DNA from: Membranipora membranacea
Lineage: Eukaryota > Bryozoa > Gymnolaemata > Cheilostomatida > Membraniporidae
Assembly: GCA_914767715.1 (NCBI GenBank)
Contig: OU612068.1
Location: forward strand, 2,046,001-2,110,000
Length of the DNA stretch: 64,000 nucleotides
Direction of reading: 5' to 3'
A model generated the notes under the pieces. That model was not told where the DNA came from, did not search any database, and saw only the letters and a program-made list of their open reading frames with translations. A program made the translations under genes and the position numbers. Below, one piece after another: positions 52,080-63,752 of this stretch (position 1 is its first letter; each line of letters starts with the position of its first letter).

Positions 52080-52531
52080 ACATTCACGATCTGTATCAAG
52101 CGTAATGGTATGTCTATTTTGTCTTGTCCTTGCAGACACATATTTTCTGATCTATCATACACAGCTTTACTGTCACTGACTGACATTTTATATTTACAGC
52201 TTCTATAATGTGTGCATCTCAAACTGCTCAAAGCTGCCTAATTTTTTTGCCGTATTTCTGCCTGAATATTATTGCTTTATCTTTAAAACTACAAAAATAG
52301 AAAATGTCTTACAATGCTATCAATGATGTGTCAACTCATAGTCGAATAGTCGACATGTAAAAATGATGGATTCTGTCTCACCATTTATATACTAAGTGAA
52401 GATTTCTTGTTTGCCAGATTCTAGATTACAGCTACCTACACTGACTGTGTCGTGTTTACACCTATGCCTTACACAATTGACTTTATTCGATCCATATGCC
52501 CTTATTATAGTTGTATCTCTCTCAGTTGTAG

Positions 52532-52644
52532 GTCGCTGTCACCACCAGCATACACCACTATCATTAACCCAATCATCCCCTTCACCTCCGCCCTTCGTAC
52601 ATAATCTTTCCAAGTCGACTGCTTCCAGACCATGGGTGTCCTAG
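52532..52644 (+). other. Possible alternative last exon of the six-TSP1 gene
   Basis: Preceded by a CTCTCTCAGTTGTAG acceptor and in the same phase (1) as every other intron of the gene. It would encode a Ser/Pro-rich tail (LTQSSPSPPPFVHNLSK) ending at a TAG at 52642. It could replace the acidic tail exon 51919-52079. AATAAA follows at 52954-52959. Confidence 0.4.
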
Positions 52645-52953
52645 CCTAACGACTCCTTAAGGATGAAGGCTGCACTAAATTATTTGATGTGTTGCAACAT
52701 CTGATGACTCTTATTACTAATGATATGAAGCTAGATATAAAACATCGTTTTATTTTGTATTCTGGCTGATCAAATGTCTTAATCTGTATATAGATAACAA
52801 GGTTTTGGAGTTGTTTTATCTGCACAAACAAGCGGATAACTCTCAACACTGGATTTTTGCTCACAAAAAATATATAAAACTGTGCTGGTACAAATTATGT
52901 GAATGGTATGTTAACCACTATAATATATTGTTGAGTTTTTGTTGTTTGGTCTC

Positions 52954-52959
52954 AATAAA
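52954..52959 (+). terminator. Candidate polyadenylation signal AATAAA
   Basis: AATAAA about 875 bp after the main stop and 310 bp after the alternative stop of the six-TSP1 gene, within a TTTTTG/TTGTTTGGT-rich context. Confidence 0.4.
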
Positions 52960-55518
52960 AATTAATATTTTGTTCCTCGTGTAACTCTCCAATCAGAGAC
53001 TAGGTGTTTTTTGTGTTGGAGATATTTGATATTATAATATAACATGACAAACTTGAGCTCATCATAGAGTACATTCCACCTCTTTAGGAGTTTCTATCAA
53101 TCATTCTGGTACTGGCACTGATAACAGCATTGCTAATATGAGTGTATTGTACCTAATTTTTTGATAAAATGAGTGAACAAAATAGAAACAAAATTAAGTT
53201 GAGCTATTCACATGCACTAGCTCAGTAGCTTTCCGGTATGTTGTATGATGTTAACCATGGGGAGTACTAATTACTGCCTGCTTGCTTCTACTTTTTGACT
53301 TGATTTCCAGTTTTTTTCAAACAATACCAGTATCTTAACACTCTGCGCATGTGCGAACTGTTGAGGCATACGTTCGTCTCTGCAGCATAGGGCTTTTATC
53401 TAATTCACCTAGTCTGAGTACCCAAATTGGGAAAACAATAAAAGCCCATAAATTAGAAGTATTTGGGCCTACATGGAAAACTGGGTTTGAGATCTCATAA
53501 CCTTGAACACTGGGAGTTGCCTTTCTTGATTGAAGGCAGCGCCACCACCGCTGTGCTGCAGAGATAGACTATGTTATTGTTACAAGGCTATCCTGCAAAC
53601 AGAGCAGAGTGGTATCCTAATACTTCCTATCTCTTTGGCCTTTATACGTGGCCACTTTTTGTGGCCTTGTGTCAAGGCTACCCATAATCTATGGTAACGC
53701 TTAGTATGGCCTCTTTGCATCAATTTTTGGCACCATTGCAGGCTTACTCAGATATGTATGTGAGACACTAGAGAAACATTCATCCTCCCACAGTTGTGAA
53801 ATTAGTTAGCTTGCACTAAATGTGAAATTTTACTTGATATTCAGGCTCGAAATGTGGCACAAATACCTGTCAATGTCCAGATAAAAATTTATATGAATAT
53901 GTCTAACTATTGAATATTCTTCAACACTCAGCATCAACTTTGTGTAGTTGGTATTGTTGGTTTTGTTGGCCGATTACAACTGGCAAGTAAGTTACGTGGA
54001 TGAACAGGTGCGTTGCAGTTACTATTTATTTATTTATTGAGGTTTTCTAAAAGTTTAATTATAAACTTTTAGAAAACCTCAATAAATAAATAAATAGTAA
54101 AATATAGTTACTTATAGTTGACTGTTTTGAAGTTGTGTTCCTGTGAATTATTGAAAATAACGATGTGAAAGGTGATGTAATGACCTATCCATGTAATGAC
54201 CAACTCCATGCAACTTAATCTGTCAGCTCTGGAAATTATTATGGAGAGTTGACCATTTTCCAATAAACGATCAAGAGTGGAAAGATTGTAGGTTCAATGG
54301 CATGACCATTCTGTTCACAGTATTTACCTATCAAGCAGACTTCTTTGGGTACGTGTATCTCAGCGACGACTTGATTTCCTTAGAAATAGAAAGACCATTG
54401 AGATAGATGACTTCAAAATATATCTACAAAATTAAAGAATTTTCAGCAGTCAAAAGGTGAAGTAAGTTACTTAGTCTACTTCTTGCCTAAATCATCCAAC
54501 CAAAATTATTATCTGGGAAATTAGAGGAGTTGTCCTCTATAGTCTATACAGTCAAGAGTATACAACCGTGGACTATAGGTCATCTAAAACATAACACAGA
54601 AGTCAAATAGATTATGGTATACCGTATTGTATAATTAAAATTAAAGTAGATCCGACATTAAACTGAATTGCCCAATAATTAACATCAACAGACAAACAAG
54701 GAGATAGGTCACTCCAAACAAGGAGATAGGTCAAGGTCAAGGTCACTCCAAACCTAAACATATCGTTAGAGGTGGCAGTGAATTGAGCCATGTACATTGC
54801 AGCCGGGCCCTTAGTCTGAGCCCCCCAGACTTTTGTCCCCCGGTCGACGGCCCCCGACGGGCCCTTTGTTTTTCACTCTTTTATCCTGTTGTTACAGATA
54901 TGTACAAACATTTCTCCAGCCTGGACAGAACGTATTTCAACAGTGGAATACAACTAAATCTGTAAATCTTTAAATCTCCTTTTCAAAAAAAGGAATTTTG
55001 TGTGACTGTTTGAAGTGAATGTATGCATCAACAGCATGTGTGGGACAGCAAATTCTGTAAGACAATAAGTCAAGTTGAGTATGACCTTTAGAGAGTTTAG
55101 TTGAGTATGACCTTTGAGTGAGGTTCCATATCACAAATTTGAGAGTTTCATCCCGTTTGATGAATTACAGCCGGATGTGGAAGAACAAATTTGCATTTTT
55201 ATTATTTTTCCGTTCCATATATAAAACCTAAATTATCTTGAGCAATCATGGAGAGATGCGAATTATGTTGTACCAAACACACCGAAAGTCCCCTGCCGAA
55301 GAAGCTTAATACAATTCATGGAGTGAAAATTGATATTAATTGTGTATTGATATTCTTGGGAAGTGGGGGCGATATCCCTCTGTAGAGTGGGTAACAATGG
55401 ACACCACATCCATATTCTGTGCCTCCGGCCCAAATCTTACTTCGCTTAGCTCAATACAAGTTGTTTTATTATGATTATTTATTATGAATTGTAATTTTGC
55501 TGATTAATGCTCTACTCT
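52960..55518. other. Noncoding interval between TSP1 genes, left part
   Basis: Contains the 39-bp palindrome at 54019-54100 and short direct repeats of ACTCCAAACAAGGAGATAGG near 54710. No exon was recognised. Confidence 0.35.
54019..54100. repeat. Perfect 39-bp inverted repeat, 4-nt loop
   Basis: 54019-54057 is the exact reverse complement of 54062-54100, with ATTA between. The inner part is AGGTTTTCTAAAAGTTTA and the outer part is a TTTA-type microsatellite. Such a perfect palindrome can extrude as a cruciform and can also be a fold-back assembly artefact. Confidence 0.93.
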
Positions 55519-55704
55519 TCAATCAGACTTCCAACCACCTGAACTAAAATCATAAGACAACAGGTGGGTTGTAACCTGTAGACCTAGGTGGGATGACGCA
55601 TTCATTTTGTTATCCTTTGACAGTGATCCAAATAATGGTCGATTAAATTCAGGTTGAGCTTCTGTAAGTGATCCAGGATGATGAAACTTCAGCCTTCTAC
55701 GCAC
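55519..55704 (-). other. Possible terminal exon, polar tail
   Basis: A minus-strand frame after an AACAACAG acceptor-like site reads RRRLKFHHPGSLTEAQPEF and continues polar to a stop at 55519, resembling a cytoplasmic tail. The frame also extends upstream. It has no homology support. It could belong with the EGF-like exon at 56203-56418 on the same strand. Confidence 0.2.
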
Positions 55705-56202
55705 CTGTTGTTGGCGATTGCAGAATTGTTCAAGCCTTGATTTGATTGGCGTGATGCTCCATGGCAGGGATTTCCGACACTCCCATCACAAACAACCTAC
55801 TGACGTTTCTGTGGCAAATCCTACCATTGTAATTTCAGAGGAGTCAAATGTAGCAAACTCCATAACAAGCTATAATGGGTGGGGGAGTTGGAAGGCTGTG
55901 CGGTGTTTCTGAAATATGTCCAACGAAACAGACTATAAATACACAATGGTTAGTGGTTAGGAACGCTGTTTTCTCCGTGAATGAGAAATTGGTGAAGATA
56001 TGTAATTTAAGACAATTTTCAGCTTTAATAATAATGTGTATAAAATTGGCTCCAAATTCCGAATAGGGCCCTTTAGGAGCTGGACACAGTTGTAGCAGGT
56101 GACAATTGGCCATGAGCACTAAGTATTCCAGAATTCATTAATTTAATTGTTCAACATAAGATTCCAACATGTGTATATTATGATAAGAAAACTTATACTC
56201 AC

Positions 56203-56418
56203 CTATCCCAGAAAGACAAACACAGGCACCACCACCAGTTGGTGACTGTGTTGTGTAACAGCCATAGAGGCACTGGTGGCTCTCACAACCATCATTGCAC
56301 CCATATACCTGGTTTACAATGTAGGCATTATGAAATATTCGTTCTACTCTCATCCCTTGTCCAGATTTTGTCAAGATCTCATACAGATCCCTTATTCTGA
56401 CATAATTTACTGAAAGCA
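56203..56418 (-). other. Orphan EGF-like exon
   Basis: A 216-nt minus-strand segment between a CCCTGACAG acceptor and a GTGAGT donor, open throughout and phase 1 at both ends. It encodes RVERIFHNAYIVNQVYG followed by a cysteine pattern C-x3-C-x4-C-x3-C-x11-C-x-C-LSGIG, as in EGF-like modules. No companion exons could be assembled with confidence. It may be part of a minus-strand gene running from about 57.8 to 55.5 kb, or a relic. Confidence 0.45.
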
Positions 56419-57614
56419 CTGTCAGGGAAACTCGGACACATCCGCTTCTCGCACCCTGAAGCAGCTACCTCAATTTGATCAGCTGTCGATTCACAGCCAA
56501 CTGGAAAATTACTGGTGTGGTGCCACACTGCCTTTTTTTATAAATGAAGAGAAAGTTTTTTGTTGTTTTGTTTGGAACAAAATAACACTGTGCGGGGGGG
56601 GGGGGGCTTTCGGGATAAACTGCATGTCAAGTGCCAGAATTTATCCCTGCCATGATGGAGTAAATAACAAAAAGTGATTTAAAAGAAAAGTAAAACTACA
56701 TAAGTAATGGCAAATAAATCACAGACATGCAGCAAAAGTTGGCAAACACACTGTGATTTTATTTTGAATGCAATAACAAAGCACGCAGTATTTTGCTTGT
56801 ATGGGTCCATCTGTTGAATTTTAATTGTACCTATCATGTCATAAAGTCTGTCTGTTTTTCACACTTCTGTATCCACAGGAGAACATTCTAAGAATGGAAT
56901 ACAGCCAATAAAAATGAAAAAACACGTTTTTTGGTGCTTATGATCTCTACGGTATTGCGTCTTTAGTTCAAGGTGTTTAAGAGTTTGCTAGAGGTATCCC
57001 TGCAAGTTGAAGCGACATCCATCTCACAGGAGTTAGGAGAATCTTGCTTTCCTGGTCCTTTTACAAATGCAAACACCGGCATTGATGTTCCGAAATTAGA
57101 GTCACAATAGTCGTGGCATTGAAAATTTTAGGCTCCGTTAAAATGCATTTTTCTAAGATCATGACTTGATCAATGTAATATTGGAGCTAAATACCACACT
57201 ATGAGGTACAAGACCTGACCTGATGTTAGGTATCTAAACTTTTTTTAAACATATTAATTTTGGAATTGATTGAGTTTTCATATCATATCAAGGTTGATTC
57301 TGGATTTGTAAATTATCAATGTTGTCATTGTCAAATTATGTGAGGTTTGTCTTCACATCGTGAACACAAATTTTATAAAATCCATACAATCTAGAACTTT
57401 TGTGTCGATCAGAGTGCTTTTATTTATCACCAATATGTTCTGGTGTTTTTACGGTTTCTTTCAAATATTCATGGAAATCCGACCAAGTTACCATTACCTA
57501 AGAGTATATTTGAAAACTAAGCTGATGTTAAAGAAATGTGGCACATATGACTCTGTATTTGTTAAGTCCAAGATTGGTTCCGTCTTTTTTTTATGTTAAA
57601 AATTGTTGCTCAGC

Positions 57615-57778
57615 TAAGTCACAGTACCAGAAACAGTCATGGCGTAGGCGTTTATGTTGCGACTCTGGTAACCGTTACATATTATCATCCCATAGACATT
57701 GATCAGACCACATGACTTTCCAAAATAAGGAGTAACATTGAGGAAGTCTGGGCCTCTATCCAAAAAACATGACAGATC
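57615..57778 (-). pseudogene. Decayed exon, copy 1 (upstream of the 58040 gene)
   Basis: A minus-strand segment after a CTTACAG acceptor. It reads GPDFLNVTPYFGKSCGLINV in one frame, but an early TAG and a frame change break it. The same segment recurs at 63600-63752 with different breaks. The family is not recognised. Confidence 0.4.
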
Positions 57779-57941
57779 CTGTAAGGTGAAATAAACACAA
57801 TTGTCAGGTCATTTATAACCACTAATGCTGTAATCTGTGACAGAATAGACATTAGATCAGGATGTCCTTCCACATAGTCGGTACCAGTACATACTAGGGC
57901 CTGGCAGGCATAGGAAAGCTCATTGAGGACTGAAGATTAAG

Positions 57942-57950
57942 TATAAAAAA
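57942..57950 (+). promoter_or_regulatory. TATA box of the Asn/Gly-rich TSP1 gene
   Basis: TATAAAAAA 98 bp upstream of the ATG at 58040. The same TATA-leader arrangement is conserved at 63939, in the duplicated copy, and a 37-bp stretch just downstream (57967-58003) is identical in both. Confidence 0.7.
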
Positions 57951-58039
57951 GCCGATGTTGTTGTTAGTTATCATTGTCTCCTTTCATCTTCTCTTGTAAA
58001 CATCTCAGCTGGCTGAGTTCGTTGGATCTAACTAAGAAA

Positions 58040-60053
58040 ATGGCAAATACATCAGTACTAGTCTTGTTATCAGCCGGCTTAGGTGAGTAACTTACTAATA
58101 TAAATAAAATATGGTATTGAGGCTAATTCTGTGTACCAAAAGCTGATCACAGTTATACAATTCTTCTTTTTAAATCAATTGGCACTGGCAGGATAACACA
58201 TCGTTTAGAAATGGAACAGCTGCCAACAAAAATTGTCCAACAGTGAAAAATAACTCTATCTAGCAACTCTAACTAAAGATTCAACATTTAGTCTGGGTTT
58301 CCCCCACTGATATGAAACTTGAAAACTTGAGAAACTACTGAATCTCAATATTTTAATAAATAAATTAATAAATCAATTAATAAATCAATTAATTAGTTTA
58401 AAAATTGATAGCATTCTGTCATATAGTTTATTTCTCTTTTAGTAGCGGCAGTATTGGCGCAATGTGGCCCATTCAACACAAATAATAACTTCGGAAACAC
58501 CAATAATGGAGTTAATGGTCAAAATAACGGTAGAAGGAACCTAGGATGTGGAGCTAGTGGAAACAGCAATGGAAACTTTAATAGCGGTGGAAATGGAGTA
58601 TTTATCGGTGGTCGTCATATCAATGATAACGGAAACCAAGGTAGTTCAAAAGACTAATGAATATTATGCTTCCCAACCTCTATTCGTATTGATCCAAGTC
58701 TGCATAAAACCCTGTAACATGTCATATTTATGAAAACAGCCTCGACCTAATTTTTTTTGTTCCTAACACATTATAGATTGCATGATTGCGTACACCTATG
58801 GGTAAGCAGATGCATCTGTAAAAAAATATTATATGAATGATTGAAATTAGTGCACTTTCTCAACTCAGCTGATCCATTTATTTTCCATCAGGAGGCAATG
58901 GTAATGGTATGGTCAAGGACAATGACAAACAACAAAACACCAACAGTGGGCAGAGTGGTATGGATGGAAATATGAGCGGTGGAAATGGAAACGGTGATAG
59001 AATGGACGGACAAGATGGCAACGATGGCAACAGCAACACTAGAATTACTGTACAAGTAGGCAGCAGCCAGAGCGGATCCAAAAACAGCAACAGCAAAAAG
59101 TCCGTAAGCAGTGGTGAAATCAATATGGGAAATGACAATGGTAATGGAAATGGAAACGGAAACGGAAACAATAGAGGCAGTGGTAGCGGCAATAACAATG
59201 GAAATGGAAATAATGGTGGAAGTCATGGAAACGGAAATGGAAACAATAACAATGGTGGAAGTCAGGGAAACAACCAAGGTAATGGTAATACTGGAGGAAG
59301 TACAGGGAACAACAGTGGTAATGGAAATGGCCGAAGTAAGTAAAGTACATATGACATGACATGACATGACATCATGTATATATAAGTAAACTTGTATTGA
59401 AAAACTCTTAATCAAAAACGCAGTGCACTGCCAAAAAATAGGATTAAGAAATAAGCGCCAAATTTTCTTTTTCTTATCTCAAGCACTGAATCTCTCTATT
59501 TTACAACAATTAAAAATATACTAAATAATGGTGACTACAAATTCTATTGATTAACACCAAATTACTTATGTAACATACTGCAACCAATCATCTTTCACTC
59601 TTGTTACAGGTTACACATATGTGTATGGTACATGGAGCAGCTGGGGAGCATACGGTAGCTGCTCAAATAGCTGTGGAGATGGGATAAGAACAAGATCACG
59701 CACTTGTACTAGGCCAAGTTTCCTCAGATACTTCGAGAGATTCGGAGGGTGCTCCGGTGCCTCCTCCTCAAAAATGAAATGCAGCAGCTATCATAGATGT
59801 AAGTTTAAATTATGAAAAATTCTAAGGAGATTCAAGTTTTTTTGAAATTTTTGAACTACACCCTCCTCCATTGGTTGATTGTTTGCACGCAGTAGATTTG
59901 GCTGAATAATTTGACGATATGGCAATTACATGGTCACAGAAATCGTAAGGTAAAATTAGCCTAAATCGTAGTGGTTGCAAATAATGCAAACTGTAGACAA
60001 AAAATAACAACAGTATGAAAAATGTATACATCTTTCATTCAGGTGGATGGTAA
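58040..60053 (+). CDS. Secreted Asn/Gly-rich protein with one TSP1 repeat, 5 exons
   Basis: Second secreted TSP1 protein. Exons: 58040-58082, 58443-58640, 58892-59335, 59610-59798 and 60043-60053, all introns phase 1, 294 aa. Signal peptide about 1-21 ([21 protein letters not shown]), then an Asn/Gly-rich region with two or three cysteines (about 22-80), then a longer Asn/Gly/Ser region (80-228, [15 protein letters not shown]-like), then one TSP1 (229-291) with [19 protein letters not shown]. The last exon adds only CGW. If the 59799 donor is not used, the frame reads on to a stop at 59815 (CKFKL). The composition suits a glycosylated or gel-forming extracellular protein. The intron phases and signal-exon layout match the six-TSP1 gene, and a paralogue probably follows the window. 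Confidence 0.83.
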
Positions 60054-62147
60054 TGGAGATAAACTCAAACCAACAGAATTTCTGGCATAACAAAGACAGC
60101 TGGCCTGTTGGAACAATCGCTAGTGGACACAATTAGTTTTACAATGTCAATATGATTGATAACCTCTAGCCTTTGTAATTTGGTTTTTGGTTTTAATTTG
60201 TTATATTGTGTTAATTTTTTCATCCCAGTTGTTTTAAGGTTATATATATAAAAAAAAATGCAAAACTCTAAAAAAGAATCATCAGTTTTGATATGTTCAA
60301 TTGCAAATATACAAATAGTACTACAAATACAAATATGTGATTTGGTCTGGATGTGAAAATGATCATAAAAAATGTCACTTATCACCAATAACGGCAAAAT
60401 CCTTCAGATTGACTCTTCATTCTCCGCGCTCACATTATACATAGAGTTCATGACCGTACTTTGCTAAGATAAACATTTAATGAGGCTAAATTAGATGATA
60501 GACATTGCAATGGGGGTTAAAAGCAACACACTACAACATTTCCTGATTTTCTGGCTTTCCTTGTCATCTTTAGTCCGATTTCAATGATCTACCATGCGCC
60601 TTATTGTCACTTTGATACAACTGGGTTGGTTTACATTCCGTGCTGCCGGAGACTGCATAGTGCTGAACGGAATTGTCAAAACTGTAGTTCCGAACTACCT
60701 GATGAGCCTTTGTATTTTAGTTACTTTTTCTCAACCTTGTTCAACTTTTATTTAAAAGACAATAAATATTTGAGAAAAAAAATTGCATGAAAATATTGTG
60801 CCATGAGTTGGGATGAACCCTCTGCAATCACGCTACCCTCACTCCGCGCTTCCATAACTGAATAACAGTAAATGATCATTATCATGAAACATCCAGTTGT
60901 GAGCGCCCGCGTGAATCTCAGCCAATCAGATACACTGCTAAGGAACATCATCATGCCTCCGGGCGTGAGAGTTACATTCTAGGAGGGGACAACTATCTAT
61001 AGCTATACCGTCAGTAATTCTTCCAAGAGAAGTTTTGGAATTTTTCCTTATGCGAATCTTACACAACTTAACCTCCTTGAGAAACCATTAGGTTCCTTCC
61101 TGATATCCTGATATGTGCGTAGTGTATAAGTCGCATATTTGAATAATTATCATGTTTTTTTAATGGTTTGCAGAATAATTCAGTTGGATTGGTACAATCT
61201 ATTGATATATTATGAATTTATGGATCAGTGGTAAAATACATTGGAGGCTATTTGTGGAGAAATGCCATCAGAATAACACTTTGTTCAGGATTTTAAAAAA
61301 ACTATAAAACTGGCAACTTTTACATTAAGTATTGAATGACGCCCCAGTAACAACCTTCAAAAACTCAGGCGAGCTGCTTGACCAAAGTTCACAAGTGTCA
61401 GCTATTCTAGATTCTAAACTTGTGGACCAATAAAATATGAGAAATGGGGTCCAGCAACCATACATGAATAGCCGTTCGCTTGCTCAGGGTCAGATATTAT
61501 GTACCCCTCATCCATATAGTATATATTATCAGTAGTACAGCCATGCTTTAGCAGTAGTGTAGTACACCCTATAATATTTCAATCACAACATTGCAATTTT
61601 TAAAGCTTTTTACCATGAATTAAGGAGAAATCCAAGCTTCTCCTATAGGTACACTATTACTTTGTATCAAAAATATATCATTGACGTATATGAATAATAG
61701 TACTTATGACATGACCAAACGAAAAACATACATCCGCAAATAAATGACTATATAGTTATTTCTGTATTTATACATATTTGGCATACGCAATATATCTTTT
61801 CTATAATATGTGCTTCCTTGACATCAGTGTCACCAGTGTCACAATGATGACAATGATTTTCTTATATTATCACCAGCAGCGCAGAGGAAGAAAAATTTAG
61901 TTTGGTTTCAAATATTGCTTGAAGACTGCATCATCATAACATTGTATTTACGATAAGACTGAACAAAGGTTGAACTTAGGTGATTCTCTACCAGGGCTAC
62001 TAGTTCTAGGGGAGTCAGAAAAGAACTGCCTCCCCTATAATGCCAAATGAAGTGGTTTAAACGCAGTGTAATTTTTTTTTTAGACCTTTGTTTACTTGGG
62101 ATATACATATGTTGGTTAAATGTTTGTTAAAATCGCAAGTTTGTATT
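60054..62147. other. Noncoding interval after the Asn/Gly-rich TSP1 gene
   Basis: Presumably contains the 3' UTR of the preceding gene. A candidate AATAAA is at 60761-60766. No exon was recognised; a 68-aa plus-strand frame at 60584 has no family support. Confidence 0.35.
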
Positions 62148-62330
62148 TAGGGTGGGCTGCCATATTGGCGGCGCCAAGTTGCTCTCAGTTTGCATGCAGG
62201 TCGGAGCAAACCTGGGGCGTCAATTGAGCCCAGTAGTCAGTAGACTTCAGCGGGATTCAAACCCGAGACCTGCAACGCTTGAGCGTTAGAGGACAGGCGC
62301 TCTAACCAACTGAGCTACCTCCTACTCCTA
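62148..62330 (-). mobile_element. tRNA-derived SINE-like element
   Basis: Read on the minus strand from 62325 it begins GTAGGAGGTAGCTCAGTTGG, with an A box (TAGCTCAGTTGGTTAGAG), and has a B box GGTTTGAATCC at 62263-62253. The anticodon region does not fold as a normal five-pair arm (CCTG...CAGG encloses an extra AACGCTCAAGCGTT hairpin). A non-tRNA tail of about 90 bp follows, ending near GGCGCCGCCAATATGGCAGC. That combination suggests a polymerase-III SINE rather than a working tRNA gene. Confidence 0.65.
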
Positions 62331-63599
62331 TATATATGTCTGATGTTACTGTGTGATCTAAATGGTTTTGCCTCCCCTTCCATTCATTTTTAAATACGGC
62401 CCTGTTTCCACACTAGTTAAGAACACCTAGATTCATTAGTTTCTTTTCTCTCAACATTCAATGAACTGCCTATGCATCTATGACCACTGCATCTGCAAAA
62501 ATTTAGAATCCTCCTTTTACAATTATACGATGTCATAGGTCAAGCATTTTTCATTCTTCCATTTTTCTTTGGTCTCCATATGACACACTTTGTGAGAATG
62601 ATATGCAGCAAATCAAGTTGAAAAACAAACAGTTATATAGAGTTTATTGCTATTTTGTGGGATCTTTTCAATTATTCATGATTATTCATGATACACTAAC
62701 TTATTTTGACTTGCTCTTTCAGATCTTTAAATTGTTGCAACCAAAACATCATTTCTAATGAATTATTCATTTATCGGCAGCGTTTCTAGCAAGCAGCTGC
62801 TTGTTGTGCAACATCATCATGGTATCACTGCATGATATGTCCCTCAGTGTTGGGTTGTTAAGGCCTGTAGTAACCAGTTGTCAGATAATCAATAAATTAG
62901 CTCAGAAAACTAGGATAATCAGCAGTTCTGATCTAATCCTACTTGTTTTTCTTGTTAGCGAATGTTAGTCCTTGGAGAAACCTCAGGGAACAAGCTTACA
63001 CTCAGATATGGCACTTATTTTTGTATTTTCAAGGGAGAAGTATAAGTTTTACCTTTTTATTCCATGAAAAAATTATTGAGTTGGTTTCTTGCCTCCATAA
63101 TAGGACTTTCCAATGAATCCTGAATGAGGATTGCTTTTTCAAACTTTATTTCAAACTAACTATAAATATATTGTGATAATACACTTGTTATTAATTTTCA
63201 TCAGTTGAAAGGTTTCAGTTCTCAGGCCTTCACCAGGGCGATGCGTATTTGCTGCAATGTTAAACAGATGAACCGAAGATGACCGTAACAGTTACAGAAG
63301 ATTTCCCATACTTCTTTCTGTAGTGCCATCATTCAGTAGCTTTTTTTTAATGCAGAAAGTAAATGACGCATTATGCGAAGAATCGCATTTTCCTTATATT
63401 TATGAGTCTTTCATTTGAATTTCCAGCGTAAGTTTTACTCTTTTCACTCCAGTACATCTATGTCAGATAATAGGAAGATAAAAATAAGCCCACTCTAGTT
63501 CATCAAATCAAGGACTTAGATGAACTATTTATTCTTTAATCGCTTTTTAGGTAGCTATTATTTATTTATGTTAAAATAGGTTCAAGCAAGTCACACAGG
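62331..63599. other. Noncoding interval before the duplicated promoter block
   Basis: No exon or clear repeat was recognised. Confidence 0.35.
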
Positions 63600-63752
63600 C
63601 ACCGGAAACCAGCACAGTGGGGGCGGCTACATTGCAACACTGGTATCCGTTATTTATTATTATCTCCTAGACACCGATCAAACCACAACACTTCCCAAAT
63701 TTAGGAGTTACATCAAGGAATCCTGGGCCACCTTCCAAAATCATGACAGATC
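63600..63752 (-). pseudogene. Decayed exon, copy 2
   Basis: A minus-strand segment after a TCTTCTAG acceptor reads GSVMILEGGPGFLDVTPKFG then KCCGLIGV before an in-frame TAG, and continues open beyond it (NNGYQCCNVAAPTVLVSGAC). It is the counterpart of 57615-57778, with a different lesion. The family is not recognised. Confidence 0.45.

Noticed and set aside
58878-59415. Leu/Pro- and Ser/Ile/Val-rich minus-strand frames
   Set aside because: Antisense shadows of the Asn/Gly-rich exon 58892-59335.
62240-62325. Functional tRNA gene
   Set aside because: The anticodon arm does not fold normally and a SINE-like tail is attached, so a tRNA-derived element is more likely.
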